A stretch of 64,000 bases of DNA from Marilutibacter spongiae (GCF_014145325.1 NZ_JACHTF010000010.1:1-64000); one strand, 5' to 3'. Positions 46,812 through 56,618 are shown, numbered from the stretch's first letter. Notes: generated by a model from the letters alone, not told the origin. Numbers and translations: made by a program.

Positions 46812-47684
46812 ATGGCTGAAATCACCGCATCCCTCGTCAAGGAACTGCGCGAGCGCACCGGCGCCGGCATGATGGAGTGCAAGAAGGCGCTGACCGAGAC
46901 CAACGGCGACATCGATGCCGCCGCCGAGCACCTGCGCAAGTCGGGCCTGGCCAAGGCCGACAAGAAGGCCGGCCGCGTCGCCGCCGAAGGCCGCGTCGCG
47001 ATGGCCCAGGCCGACGGCAAGGCCGTGCTGGTCGAAGTCAACTCCGAGACCGACTTCGTCGCCAAGGACGAGAACTTCGTCGCCTTCACCGACATGGTCG
47101 CCAACGCCGCCCTCGGCGCCAGCGACATCGAGGCGCTCAAGGGCACCAGCGTCGACGGCAAGACCGTCGAGGAAATCCGCGCCGCCCTGATCGCCAAGGT
47201 CGGCGAGAACGTGCAGCTTCGCCGCATGGTCCGCATCGACACCGACAACACCGTCGCCGCCTACGTGCACGGCGGCCGCATCGGCGTGCTGGTCGAGCTG
47301 CAGGGCGGCGACACCGACCTGGCGCGCGGCCTGGCGATGCACATCGCCGCGATGAACCCGCCGCACGTCAAGGCGTCCGACGTGCCGGCCGACTTCATCG
47401 AGAAGGAAAAGGAAATCGAACTGGCCAAGATGTCCGAGAAGGACAAGTCCAAGCCGGCCGACATCCTGGAGAAGATCATCGGCGGCAAGATCGCCAAGAT
47501 CGTCAACGAAGTCACCCTGTACGGCCAGCCCTACGTGCTGGACACCAACCAGAACGTCGAGGCCGTGCTGAAGGCCGCCGGCGCCGAGGTGGTGAAGTTC
47601 GAGCGCCTGGCCGTCGGCGAAGGCATCGAGAAGGTGGTCGAGGACTACGCCGCCGAAGTGATGAAGCAGGCCGGCCTCGCCTGA
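46812..47684 (+). CDS. tsf: Elongation factor Ts
   Basis: 290-aa nucleotide-exchange factor for EF-Tu. The N-terminal UBA-like module [24 protein letters not shown] contains the TDFV-equivalent [12 protein letters not shown] further on. The core subdomains and C-terminal module ([16 protein letters not shown]-like) are complete. Confidence 0.98.
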   Translation: MAEITASLVKELRERTGAGMMECKKALTETNGDIDAAAEHLRKSGLAKADKKAGRVAAEGRVAMAQADGKAVLVEVNSETDFVAKDENFVAFTDMVANAALGASDIEALKGTSVDGKTVEEIRAALIAKVGENVQLRRMVRIDTDNTVAAYVHGGRIGVLVELQGGDTDLARGLAMHIAAMNPPHVKASDVPADFIEKEKEIELAKMSEKDKSKPADILEKIIGGKIAKIVNEVTLYGQPYVLDTNQNVEAVLKAAGAEVVKFERLAVGEGIEKVVEDYAAEVMKQAGLA

Positions 47685-47710
47685 CCCTGCCCGTCCCTCG
47701 CCGGACATGG

Positions 47711-47740
47711 AAAAGCCGCGGAGCGATCCGCGGCTTTTTC
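47711..47740 (+). terminator. Rho-independent terminator after tsf
   Basis: AAAAGCCGCGGA (47711-47722), loop GCGA, TCCGCGGCTTTTT (47727-47739): a long perfect stem with T-run. Confidence 0.95.
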
Positions 47741-47902
47741 TTGGGTTCTTCTCCCGGCCGAAGGGAGAATGATGGCGCGCGGCTGGCCCCGGCGCCCGTG
47801 GATGCCCAGGGCGACACGCTGGGGTCGACCAGGTGTGCAGCGGGCAGGAGCCGTGGAGCGATGCGCCTCGTTCATCGCCATTTGTCCGTCCGTTTCCCCG
47901 CG

Positions 47903-47936
47903 CCGACATCCCAGCGCAAGCCGTGATCCAGCTTCT
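47903..47936. repeat. Dispersed palindromic repeat, copy 2
   Basis: Matches the element at 20424-20455 over about 35 positions (shared CCGAC, TCCC, GCGCAAGCC, GATCC, GCTT), with the palindrome partly eroded. Confidence 0.5.
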
Positions 47937-47977
47937 GCGTCCAACGCTCGCCGCGCGGCGTTTGGCGAGATCCGCAG

Positions 47978-48004
47978 GGTGCAATAAGCCGAGCGCATTG
48001 CACC
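47978..48004. repeat. Short palindromic repeat
   Basis: GGTGCAAT (47978-47985) and ATTGCACC (47997-48004) form an 8-bp inverted repeat around AAGCCGAGCGC. The look is that of a REP-type element. Confidence 0.5.
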
Positions 48005-48094
48005 ACGCAAGGTCGCGCTTCGAGCAAGGCTTATTTCACCCGCCGGTGATGACAGTCAATCGACGCGATCGCTTCGAGCCGTCCCCTCATGCCG

Positions 48095-48124
48095 GGCCCC
48101 GGGTGCGCTGCGCTGACCCGGGCC
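48095..48124. repeat. Short palindromic repeat
   Basis: GGCCCCGGGT (48095-48104) pairs with ACCCGGGCC (48116-48124) around GCGCTGCGCTG, one base bulged. Confidence 0.45.
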
Positions 48125-48134
48125 ACGCGCTGCT

Positions 48135-48650
48135 CGAAGCAAAACCGATCGTGCGCCGCGGCCGGAAGCGATGGTGGGTATCGCCTTCGGCTCTACCCAC
48201 CCTACGAGGCGGGAGGGGAGGCAGAACCGTAGGATGGGTAGCGCGAAGCAAAACCCATCGTGCATCTTGCGTGAAATACCGTGACGGTGGGTTTCGCCTT
48301 TGGCTCTACCCACCCTACGAGGCGGGAGGGGCGACGGAACCGTAGGATGGGTAGCGCGAAGCAAAACCCATCGTGCGTCTTGCGTGAAATACCGTGACGG
48401 TGGGTTTCGCCTTTGGCTCTACCCACCCTACGAGGCGGGAGGGGAGGCAGAACCGTAGGATGGGTAGCGCGAAGCAAAACCCATCGTGCATCTTGCGTGA
48501 AATACCGTGACGGTGGGTTTCGCCTTTGGCTCTACCCACCCTACGAGGCGGGAGGGGCGACAGAACCGTAGGATGGGTAGCGCGAAGCAAAACCCATCAT
48601 TCATCGTGCATGCGAGCACGCGTCAGTGGGTATCGCCTTCGGCTCGCAGC
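48135..48650. repeat. 113-bp tandem array of palindromic units
   Basis: Units beginning CCGTAGG start at 48227, 48340, 48453 and 48566, exactly 113 bp apart. A diverged half-unit precedes them and the last is cut short near 48600. Each unit is a long imperfect palindrome (GTAGGATGGGTAG ... CTACCCACCCTAC, with an inner AACCCAT/GTGGGTT pair) plus a purine-rich spacer. Spacers alternate GGAGGCAG / GGCGACGG, so the array grew by copying a two-unit block. No spacer diversity, so it is not a CRISPR array. Confidence 0.9.
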
Positions 48651-48731
48651 CGCGACAAAGGATGAACGGCCGCCCGTGTGCAGGAAGACGCCGGGCACGG
48701 GCATGTGCCCGGCGTCTGTCGGCTTCGACGG

Positions 48732-51700
48732 TCAGAACTGCAACGAGTAGCGCGCGTTCAGCCCGTGGGCATCGGCGTCGTCGCCAAACTGGCCGCTGTA
48801 GCCGAACTCCAGCAGGCTGTTCTCGCCCAGGCGGGCGGCCAGGCCCAGCTCGGCGACGGTCGCGTCGTCGGCCAGCGGCGCGCCGGCCACCACGAAGGCA
48901 TCGCTACCGTCCCAGGCCACGCGGGTGGTCGGCAACAGGTCGCCGCTGGCATCGCGATAGCCGATGCCACCGCGCAGGCTCAGCCAGCTCTCGGCCTGGT
49001 GCGGGGCCTTGAGGTTGACGTTGAAGCGCAGGCCGGCGGTCGCGAGATCGACGTCGCCATCGGCAGCATCGCCATGCAGCGCGGCGATCCCGCCGGCTTC
49101 ATTGAAGCCGTCGGTGTCGACGCTGACGTGGGCGTACTGCAGGTAGGGCTCGATCTCCCAGGCGCCGCGCCCGAAGCGGTAGCCCGCTTCGACGAAGGCC
49201 TGGGTGCTGGTCGCGTCGTACTCCGCCCAGGTGGCGTCGGTGAGACCCGGGAAAGCGATGTTGCGGCGCACGTCGACTTCGCTGCTGTCGTGGGTGACGC
49301 CGCCGCGGACGCCGAAGCCGCCCCAGGCCTTGCCCGCGTAGACACCCACGCGATAGCCGGTCAGGTCGCCCTTGCTGGCGCGATCGCGGGCGTTGAGGTC
49401 GCTGCGGCCGGTGCCGCCCATCACGCCCAGGCGCAGGCCGTTGTCGAACCGGTAGTCGTAGCCCACCAGCGTGGTATTGCCGTTGTACTCGACGCGGGCC
49501 GCGTTGCCGTCGCCCTGGAGCGTGCCGCCGTCGCGGGAGGCCTGGACCCAGGCCGAGGACCCGGCCTCGTCCTGGCGAGCGAAACCGCCCTGCCCCGCGG
49601 CCGCGCGCGCGAGCGCACTGTCGCGAAGCTGGCGCTGGCCCTCGACCATCACCGAACGCGCGCTGGCGTGCAGCTCGCCGCTCAACTGGTCCAGCGCATC
49701 CATCGCCTGCGCCGGGAACAGCTGGGTCAGCCGTTGCGCGAGCGCCTGGTCGAAGGCCAGGCCATCGACGGCCGCGCCCACGGCCCGCTGGTTGCGGGTG
49801 CCGGCGGCATCGGCGAGCAACTGCCCGCGCAGGACGTCGAGCGCGACGCGGTCGTCCAGGTAGGAGAACGAGAACGAGAGGAACGGCGAGATCGCGCTGG
49901 CGTCCAGGCCGTCGAAGGCACCGGTGACGCCGCCGCTGGCGCTGAGGATGTTGTACTGGCGACCGAGCAGGTAGGCGTCGGCGCCGCGAAGCAGCTTGAC
50001 CGTGCCGCCCTGCAGGTCGGCGCTGCCGCTGACGTCGATCAGGTCGACCGCGCCGGGCGCCTCGAACTCCACCTCGAACACAGAGCCGGCCAGTTGGGTG
50101 TAGTCGCCAGCCACGCGCAGCGTGCCGACCGAGTTGCCCGGGGCGATCGTGCCCGCCACGCGGGTGTCGCCGAGCACGCCGGTACCATGCAGGCGTCCGC
50201 CGACGCCAACGGTGGTCAGGCCGCCAGTGACCGTGCCCTGGATGCTGGCCAGGCCATCGTTGACCGTCAGGTCGGTGTCGCGCAGGGTGCCGTTGAGGAC
50301 GAAGAAGCCGCCATTGACCTCGGCCGCGCCGGTCAGCGCATTGTCGCCGTCGAGCTCGAGCACGCCGTCCTCGACGCTCAGGCCGGCGAACGTGTTGTCG
50401 CCGCTCAGGCGCAACCAGCCGATGCCGGACTTGGTCAGGCGACCGGGACCGCCGATGTCGTTGCGCCAGTCGTCCCAGGCCGGGCCGTCCCAGACCTTCT
50501 GCCCGCCGGCGAACACGTTCATCTCGACGTTGGTGTCGACGCGCAGCATGCCGGGGCCGTCGATCGCCTTCTTGAGGTCGATCAGGCCCCAGCCGTAGAT
50601 CTCGTCGACGCCCTTCGCGCCCAGGTCCGTCGCGGTGGTCAGCAGGACGTCGCGGACCTGCGGATTGTCCAGGTAGGGGAAGCGCTCCATCAGCAGCGCC
50701 AGGGCGCCAGTGACGTGCGGAGTCGCCATCGAGGTGCCGGTCAGGTCGCCGTAGCCGAAGAGCGGGTTCTCCTCGGTGGGCTGGAAGCCGATCACGTTGC
50801 CGTCGGCGTCGTAGACCAGCTCGATCTCGGTGTCGCCGCCGATGACCGTCGAGGTGATGTCGGTGCCCGGCGCGGCCACGCACCAGTCCATCGTCTGGCC
50901 GCAGATGCTGGAACTGCCGTCGATGCCGCCGCCCTGGTTGATGTTGACCACGCTCAGCCAGTACTTCTCGGCCTCGGGGACCCAGCGCGGCAGGCTGGCA
51001 TAAAGCCCGGCGATGTCGCCCGAACCGTTGCCCGCCGCCCAGACCTGCAGCATGCCGTCGCGCAGCGAGGCATTGGTGTAGGTGGACAGGTACTCGGCAG
51101 CGCCCTCGGAGCCGTAGAGCGCATCCATGTCCTCGACCGTGGTCGGCTCTGTGGCCAGGCCCCAGCTGTGGTTGATCGCGCGCACGCCCTGCGCGGCCAT
51201 CTGCTCGTACATCGAGTTGACCGCCTCGCCGCCCGGGCCGATACCCAGGCGGGTGCCGCCGAAATCGACGCCGAAGATGTCCGACAGCAGCGAGGTCACG
51301 TCCTGGTAGCTGTTGCCGAACAGGCGGGCGGTGGTCAGGTCCGAGCCGAAGGCCACGCCATGGGTGCCGCTGCCGTCGCGGTTGGCCAGCATGGTGCCGG
51401 CGACGTGGGTGCCGTGGGTGTTGTAGGACACGCCGGCCAGGCCCTCGAGGATCTCGTTCGCATCCGGCACCAGCCAGCCGAACTGGATCAGCAGGTCGAC
51501 CAGCTCGCGGTCGGCCTCGGTGTACAGCAGCACTTCGATCTGTGCGCGGTCGCCATCGCTGCTGAAGCAGGCGTCCGGACCGGCGAGCACCGCCTCGGTG
51601 GTGCAGTCGGGGTCGGCCATGTGGATCGAGCGATGGTCCTTGCCGGCGAAGTCGCCATGGCGCTGGTCCGCGCCGCTGTCGAACACGCCCAGGCGAATGC

Positions 51701-51950
51701 CACGGCCGGTGAGGCCGCGCGCGTAGGCGTGGTCGGCGCCGATCGCCGCCAGGCCCCAGTCGGCCTTGAACTCGTCGCTGTGCCAGCTGTCGGCATCGCC
51801 GGCGCGGCCTTCTTCCTGGTAGTCGGCGGCGTCCTGCGCGAGCGCGTTGCCCGCACTGCCGAGCAGCAACGCGACGACGATCGCCGACGAAAGCACCGAA
51901 CGCACCTGGCCGCGCCCCGCGGTCGAAAAATCCCTGCTGTACTGCTTCAA
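48732..51950 (-). CDS. Subtilisin-like (S8) serine protease autotransporter
   Basis: 1072-aa type V secreted protease. Signal peptide ~1-38 (NALA|QD), long and with an extended N-region. The S8 domain (~75-470) has the triad Asp91 (VFDSGAD), His179 (NTHGTHVAGT) and Ser407 (GTSMATPH). A beta-helical passenger stalk with autotransporter repeats (~510-690) follows, then a C-terminal beta-barrel (~780-1072) ending ARYSLQF. It lies downstream of the STN-type TonB receptor on the same strand, 162 nt away, and may supply peptides for uptake; this link is inferred. Confidence 0.95.
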   Translation of the reverse strand: MKQYSRDFSTAGRGQVRSVLSSAIVVALLLGSAGNALAQDAADYQEEGRAGDADSWHSDEFKADWGLAAIGADHAYARGLTGRGIRLGVFDSGADQRHGDFAGKDHRSIHMADPDCTTEAVLAGPDACFSSDGDRAQIEVLLYTEADRELVDLLIQFGWLVPDANEILEGLAGVSYNTHGTHVAGTMLANRDGSGTHGVAFGSDLTTARLFGNSYQDVTSLLSDIFGVDFGGTRLGIGPGGEAVNSMYEQMAAQGVRAINHSWGLATEPTTVEDMDALYGSEGAAEYLSTYTNASLRDGMLQVWAAGNGSGDIAGLYASLPRWVPEAEKYWLSVVNINQGGGIDGSSSICGQTMDWCVAAPGTDITSTVIGGDTEIELVYDADGNVIGFQPTEENPLFGYGDLTGTSMATPHVTGALALLMERFPYLDNPQVRDVLLTTATDLGAKGVDEIYGWGLIDLKKAIDGPGMLRVDTNVEMNVFAGGQKVWDGPAWDDWRNDIGGPGRLTKSGIGWLRLSGDNTFAGLSVEDGVLELDGDNALTGAAEVNGGFFVLNGTLRDTDLTVNDGLASIQGTVTGGLTTVGVGGRLHGTGVLGDTRVAGTIAPGNSVGTLRVAGDYTQLAGSVFEVEFEAPGAVDLIDVSGSADLQGGTVKLLRGADAYLLGRQYNILSASGGVTGAFDGLDASAISPFLSFSFSYLDDRVALDVLRGQLLADAAGTRNQRAVGAAVDGLAFDQALAQRLTQLFPAQAMDALDQLSGELHASARSVMVEGQRQLRDSALARAAAGQGGFARQDEAGSSAWVQASRDGGTLQGDGNAARVEYNGNTTLVGYDYRFDNGLRLGVMGGTGRSDLNARDRASKGDLTGYRVGVYAGKAWGGFGVRGGVTHDSSEVDVRRNIAFPGLTDATWAEYDATSTQAFVEAGYRFGRGAWEIEPYLQYAHVSVDTDGFNEAGGIAALHGDAADGDVDLATAGLRFNVNLKAPHQAESWLSLRGGIGYRDASGDLLPTTRVAWDGSDAFVVAGAPLADDATVAELGLAARLGENSLLEFGYSGQFGDDADAHGLNARYSLQF

Positions 51951-52112
51951 ACCCGTACTCCCCTTCAGATGGAAAGACAGGTCGCCGTGGCTGCGCGTGC
52001 ACTTGCGCCGCCGACATGGACCTGCGCCGGCCCGGCATGGGCGGCAGGAATGTCAACGCAGCTGGCGTGGTGCCCCCTACCCCATGTGGGCGCTGGCGCG
52101 CCCACCGCGCCA

Positions 52113-54956
52113 TCAGAAGCGGTAGCGCGCGCTCAGCAGGAAGAAGCGGCCACGCGGGTCGTCGAACGCGACGTTGTAGCCATCCTGTCGCGTGTCGTAG
52201 TTGACCGGATCGCGGTCGGCGAGGTCGCGCACGTTCAGGCTCAGGCGTAGGTTCTGGAAGCCGGTGTAGGCCAGGTCGAGGTCAAGCACGCCCCGGCCCG
52301 GCGTCTCGCAGCGGTTGCCGTTGTAGCCGGGACACGCGAGTCCGTCGCCGGTGACATGGAAGGGGCCGCGCGCGCGCAGACCCAGCGTGGTTGCCCAGTT
52401 GCCCTTCAGCCACTGCAGCGAGGCGAGCAACTGGGTGTTGGGGGCGTCGTAGCCCGCGCTGTCCACCCGCGGCGCGCTGGGCCAGCTCTGGCGTTCGATG
52501 CTGGAGGTGTGGTGGGCCGACACCAGCAGCGACAAGCGCCCCGCGTCGCCGGCGTCGAGCTGCGTGCGCATCTCCGCTTCCCAGCCGCGCACGTCGGTGC
52601 GGCCGGTGTTCTCGAAGTAGCTGTCGATCGCGACCAGGCGCCCCAGGGCATCGCGCCGCAGCGAGTCCGGGAACGCATCGACGTCGTCGAAGGCATTGCC
52701 CGCGAGGATCTCGTTGTCGCGGCGGATCCGGAAATGGTCGAAGCTCAGGCTGAAGTCGGCCGAGGGCGCCCAGACGAAGCCGAGGGTGTGGCCGCGCGAG
52801 GTCTCCGGCTCGAGGTCGGGATTCTCGAACGCACCCACGTCCACCAGGCAATAGGCGAGCTCGCGGGAGATCGCGAATTCCACGGCGCAGTCGCCGACGA
52901 CGGGCACCTTGCGCACGAAGGTCCGGCTCTCGAACACATTGGGCCGCCGCAGCTCGAACAGCGAGGGCGCGCGGTAACCGGTGGCCGCCGTCGCGCGAAG
53001 GGTCAGCGATTGCCAGGGCGACCACTTCAGGCCGAGCCTCGGCGAATACCGGCTGTCGTAGCCCTGCTGGCGGTCGTAGCGCACCGCCAGTTCGGCCTCC
53101 AGTCCCTTGCGCAGAGGCAGCACCATCTCCGCGTAGACCGCCCCGCCGTCGCGCTGGCTGTCGAGCGCGCGCTTGGGCGTTCCCAGCGCGAGGTCGTCCT
53201 GCTGCAGGCGGGCGTCGGGCTCGTGGACCAGGCGGTTGCGCGTGCCTTCCACGCCGGTGGCCAGGCGCGCGGGGCCGCCCGGCAGCGCGAACAGCGGGCC
53301 TTCGAAGCCCAGCGAGACCTGGTCCACCTGCGCGCGGCCGTCCAGTGCGAAGGTCGGCGACACCACGCCCAGCAGCGGCACCGGGTTGGGCGTGCCGTCG
53401 AAGCGGTAGCGGTCGACGAACACCGACTGCTCCACGCCCTTGGTGCTGACCAGGCCGTCGATGCGGCTTTCGACGACATTGGTGTGGTGCGACAGCGCGG
53501 CCTCCCAGGTCCAGTCGCCCATCCAGCCGCTCACCGACGCGGTCCCGTCGAAGCTGCGGTTGCGATTGCGGTTGTGGACGGGGCCCACCTCGAAGTACGC
53601 ATAGTCCAGCGAGCCGCCCGGGAGGCTGTCGGGATGCCCTGGCGGCAGGGTCACCCGGGCGCGGAACGGCGGGTTCTGCAGGGCCTGGCGCGCTTCGCTG
53701 TAACGCAGGTCGAGCTCGAACGTGGCACCTTCCCACAAGGGTTCGGCAAGCGCGCCGTAGACCGAGGTGCGACGGCTCTCGGGTTGCAGGCTGATGTAGC
53801 GTGCAGGATCGAACAGGCAGGTCGCGGCGATGTCCGGCGGCGCGTTGCCGCACTGCAGGCGCACCAGGCGCAGGTCGGCGTCGCGATATCCCAGCGGGAT
53901 CCGCCAGTCCGGCAGGCCATGGCGGCCGTGGTCGTAGGTGTGCCAGTCGCGACTGTCGCCCGCCAGGGCATCGCGGTCGAACCAGTCCAGCGCCACCAGG
54001 CCATTGCCGCCTCGCGGAGTGGAGAAACCGTGGCTGAGCGACACCCGCTGCTCCTGCGCGTCGCCCTCGCCCGACTGGCCGTGGCGCACGATCAGCTCAC
54101 CGCCGTCCTGCTGCTTGCGCAGGATGATGTTGACCACGCCGGCCATCGCGTCGGCGCCATAGATCGCCGAGGCCCCGCCGCGCAGGATCTCGACGCGCTC
54201 GACCATGCTCAGCGGGATCACGTCCAGGTCGGTCAGGCCGCCCAGTTCCGAGGACGTGAGGCCATAGTTGGCCACGCGCCTGCCGTCGACCAGGAACAGC
54301 GTGGCGCGCGGTCCCAGTGCGTTGAGGCTGGTGGTCGCGGCGATATTGAAGGGCTGCTGGAAGTTCGGCCCGCCGTCGGCCGCCACCGCGACCGGGTGGT
54401 GGCCGGTCATGCCCGGCTGGAAACGCAGCAGTTCGAAGAGGGTCTGGTAGCCGCTGGCCTCGATCTCGTCGCGCCCGATCAGGGTCATCGGCGAGGTGGT
54501 CACCGCGTCGATGTCGACCCGGGGGATGCGCGAGCCGATCACTTCCAGGCGGGCCATGTCGACGGTCCGCTGGCGCGGTGGAGGGTCGGGTTCGCGGGGT
54601 GTTGCGGGCGCCGATTCCGGGGCCTGCGCGATCTCACGCAGGACGTAGGTGCCGGGCCCGCTCCGGACTGCCTTCAGGCCGCTGCCCTCCAGCAGGTAAC
54701 GCAGGGCCTGCTCGACGTCCATCCGGCCCTGCAGCGCGCGCGCCTGGCGACCCCGGACCACGGCCGGCGCGTAGAGCACCTGCAGGCCCTCCTGCAGCGC
54801 GAGCCGCTTCAGGGCCTCGTCGAGGGTGCCCGCGGGCAGGTCCAGCATGCGCGCCGGCGGCGGCACGGCGGCCCCGCCCCATGCCGGCAGCGCCAGTAGC
54901 CCGCTCATCGCGAGGACCAGACTTGACCGTCGCCACGCGGAGGGAGCCGTCACCAT
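52113..54956 (-). CDS. TonB-dependent receptor with N-terminal STN signalling domain
   Basis: 947-aa FecA-type outer-membrane transducer. Signal peptide ~1-29. The STN domain (~38-108: DLPAGTLDEALKRLALQEGLQ, read in parts) contacts FecR. The TonB box/plug follows (ARLEVIGSRIP, then GYQTLFELLRFQPGMTG) with the plug signature LNALGPRATLFLVDGRRV. The barrel ends in FLLSARYRF. It lies 103 nt downstream of fecR. The ligand is unknown; clustering with a secreted protease fits peptide or protein-derived substrates better than siderophores. Confidence 0.94.
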   Translation of the reverse strand: MVTAPSAWRRSSLVLAMSGLLALPAWGGAAVPPPARMLDLPAGTLDEALKRLALQEGLQVLYAPAVVRGRQARALQGRMDVEQALRYLLEGSGLKAVRSGPGTYVLREIAQAPESAPATPREPDPPPRQRTVDMARLEVIGSRIPRVDIDAVTTSPMTLIGRDEIEASGYQTLFELLRFQPGMTGHHPVAVAADGGPNFQQPFNIAATTSLNALGPRATLFLVDGRRVANYGLTSSELGGLTDLDVIPLSMVERVEILRGGASAIYGADAMAGVVNIILRKQQDGGELIVRHGQSGEGDAQEQRVSLSHGFSTPRGGNGLVALDWFDRDALAGDSRDWHTYDHGRHGLPDWRIPLGYRDADLRLVRLQCGNAPPDIAATCLFDPARYISLQPESRRTSVYGALAEPLWEGATFELDLRYSEARQALQNPPFRARVTLPPGHPDSLPGGSLDYAYFEVGPVHNRNRNRSFDGTASVSGWMGDWTWEAALSHHTNVVESRIDGLVSTKGVEQSVFVDRYRFDGTPNPVPLLGVVSPTFALDGRAQVDQVSLGFEGPLFALPGGPARLATGVEGTRNRLVHEPDARLQQDDLALGTPKRALDSQRDGGAVYAEMVLPLRKGLEAELAVRYDRQQGYDSRYSPRLGLKWSPWQSLTLRATAATGYRAPSLFELRRPNVFESRTFVRKVPVVGDCAVEFAISRELAYCLVDVGAFENPDLEPETSRGHTLGFVWAPSADFSLSFDHFRIRRDNEILAGNAFDDVDAFPDSLRRDALGRLVAIDSYFENTGRTDVRGWEAEMRTQLDAGDAGRLSLLVSAHHTSSIERQSWPSAPRVDSAGYDAPNTQLLASLQWLKGNWATTLGLRARGPFHVTGDGLACPGYNGNRCETPGRGVLDLDLAYTGFQNLRLSLNVRDLADRDPVNYDTRQDGYNVAFDDPRGRFFLLSARYRF

Positions 54957-55059
54957 CCGTTAACATTAAGCGGCGCAGACATCGCGGCGCAACGCACCGC
55001 GCGCCCAGAACCGGACCCAGGCCCGGGGCCGGCACCGCGTGGGCCCTGCCCCGCCCTGT

Positions 55060-56037
55060 TCAGCGTGGCGCTGCTCTCAGCACGATGGCATCGCCCTCGT
55101 CCTCCGCGCCCAGGCCCCAGCCTTCCTGCAGGGCGGCGACCAGCTCGCCCTGGGCATTGGCGCGGAACACGCCGCTGACCGAGAGGCCCGCCAGCGAGGG
55201 GTCGCCCAGGCGCAGCGGCTTGGCCGAGTAGCGGTTCATCTCGAGGACCAGGTCCTCCAGGCGGCGGTCGCGGAACACCAGCTCGCCCCGCGGCCAGCCT
55301 TCGGCCATCGGCAGGTCGAGGGCCTGCACGCGTGAGAAGCGGCCCTGGGCATCGACCCGGACGCGCTCGCCCGGCGCCAGCCGCACCGAGGCGGCGCCGT
55401 CGTTGCGGCTCACGTCCACTTCGCCCTCCACCAGGCCGACATCGACATCGTCGCCACGCCGGGTGACCTGGAACGTGGTGCCGATGTCGCGGATGGTGCT
55501 GGCGGCCGCCTGCACCCGGAACGGGCGCGCGGGGTCCTCGCCCACCTCGAAGCGCACGCGGCCCTGCACCAGCTCGACCTCGCGCGTGTCGCGGCCGAAG
55601 GCGGTCGCGACGACGGTGCCGGTGTCCAGGGTCATGCGGGTGCCGTCCTCGAGCACGACCTGGCGGGTCTCGCCGACCGCGGTGGCGTACTCGGCCGTGG
55701 CGACCGGCCCCGGCTGAAGGCGCATCCATCCCAGCACGCCAAGCGCCAGCACCAGGCTCGCGGCCAGCGCCAACGGCCAGCGGCGCGATGCCGGGCGCAC
55801 CGGTCGACGCGGCCGCATGACCGGCACCGGCACCGCCGCGCGCAGCGCGGGGTCGGCACGCAGGCTCGCGGCCATCGCATGCAGCCGCTCGGCCTCCAGG
55901 AAGGCCTCCACGTGCTGCGCGGACGCGGCCAGCCAGTCCTCGAACGCGGCCCGTTCGGCAGGCGTGCATTCGGGCGACTCCAGGCGCGCCAGCCAGTCGG
56001 CCGCCGTTTCGTGATGTTCCCTGGCCACGATGTTCAT
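55060..56037 (-). CDS. fecR: FecR-family anti-sigma/regulator
   Basis: 325 aa. The cytoplasmic N-terminal FecR_N domain (ADWLARLESPECTPAERAAFEDWL) binds the sigma factor. One membrane helix is WPLALAASLVLALGVLGWM (~88-106). The periplasmic FecR domain (VVLEDGTRMTLDTGTVV, GRVRFEVGED, IRDIGTTFQV) and a C-terminal STN-like part (LVFRDRRLEDLVLEMNRYS) follow. Its start overlaps the sigma gene stop by ATGA. Confidence 0.95.
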   Translation of the reverse strand: MNIVAREHHETAADWLARLESPECTPAERAAFEDWLAASAQHVEAFLEAERLHAMAASLRADPALRAAVPVPVMRPRRPVRPASRRWPLALAASLVLALGVLGWMRLQPGPVATAEYATAVGETRQVVLEDGTRMTLDTGTVVATAFGRDTREVELVQGRVRFEVGEDPARPFRVQAAASTIRDIGTTFQVTRRGDDVDVGLVEGEVDVSRNDGAASVRLAPGERVRVDAQGRFSRVQALDLPMAEGWPRGELVFRDRRLEDLVLEMNRYSAKPLRLGDPSLAGLSVSGVFRANAQGELVAALQEGWGLGAEDEGDAIVLRAAPR

Positions 56038-56618
56038 CGGCTCCCTCCCTGCGGCAAGGTGGCTTCGTCCGGCAACATGCCCTCGCGCAGACCCTTCAGG
56101 GCGCGGCTGACGTGCTTCTCGACGGCTTTGACGGAAATGCCGCAGCGTTCCGCGATCTGGGTGTAGCTCATGCCTTCCATTCTGTTCAGCAGGTAGACCT
56201 CGCGACAGCGATCCGGCAATTGCAGGATCAGCTCGCGCATGCGCGCCAACTGTTGTTGCGTGTCCACGCGTTGTTCGTGGCTGGGCTCACCCGAAGGCAG
56301 CCAGTCGTGTTGTTCGGACAGACTCACTTGCGCCTGGGCGTCAACGCTGGTCGCCATCCTTCGCCCCCTGTCGAGCAGTGCATTGGTCGCTATCCGGTAC
56401 ATCAGGCGCCGGAGCTGGTCGTCCGGCAGGCCGCGATAACGCATCAACCGGACCAGTGCTTCCTGCGCCACGTCCTTGGCGTCCTCCTCCGGCACGCGGC
56501 GGCACAGGTAGCCCACCAGCACCTGGCGCTGGTCGCGGACGAACGCGTCGAAGCCGTCGGACTCGCCTCCCGGCCCGGACGTGCCCGCTCCTTCCCGGCC
56601 CACCGGGCGATCGATCAA
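56034..56618 (-). CDS. fecI: FecI-like ECF sigma factor
   Basis: About 194 aa from a TTG start at 56618. Region 2 is DQRQVLVGYLCRRVPEEDAKDVAQEALVRL (read in parts); region 4 is LPDRCREVYLLNRMEGMSYTQIAE then ISVKAVEKHVSRALKGLRE. The start is uncertain: the open frame continues to an ATG at 56855, but the extra residues are Arg/Gly/Pro-rich and unlike the family; TTG 56660 and GTG 56603 are alternatives. It would drive transcription of the receptor and probably its own operon when FecR signals. Confidence 0.9.
   Translation of the reverse strand: MIDRPVGREGAGTSGPGGESDGFDAFVRDQRQVLVGYLCRRVPEEDAKDVAQEALVRLMRYRGLPDDQLRRLMYRIATNALLDRGRRMATSVDAQAQVSLSEQHDWLPSGEPSHEQRVDTQQQLARMRELILQLPDRCREVYLLNRMEGMSYTQIAERCGISVKAVEKHVSRALKGLREGMLPDEATLPQGGSR

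Larger units (their letters stand above)
47685..48731. other. Repeat-rich intergenic region between tsf and protease gene
   Basis: About 1 kb with no supported gene. In order: tsf terminator, a dispersed palindrome (47903), a palindrome at 47978-48004, another at 48095-48124, and the 113-bp tandem array (48135-48650). The small minus-strand ORFs here repeat one another every 113 bp and are products of the array. Confidence 0.75.

Noticed and set aside
48056-48619. Four small minus-strand ORFs of 63-102 aa, near identical
   Set aside because: They recur every 113 bp and are translations of the tandem palindromic array with no ribosome-binding sites.
48135-48650. CRISPR array
   Set aside because: The whole 113-bp period is repeated, with no unique spacers, and no cas gene is nearby.
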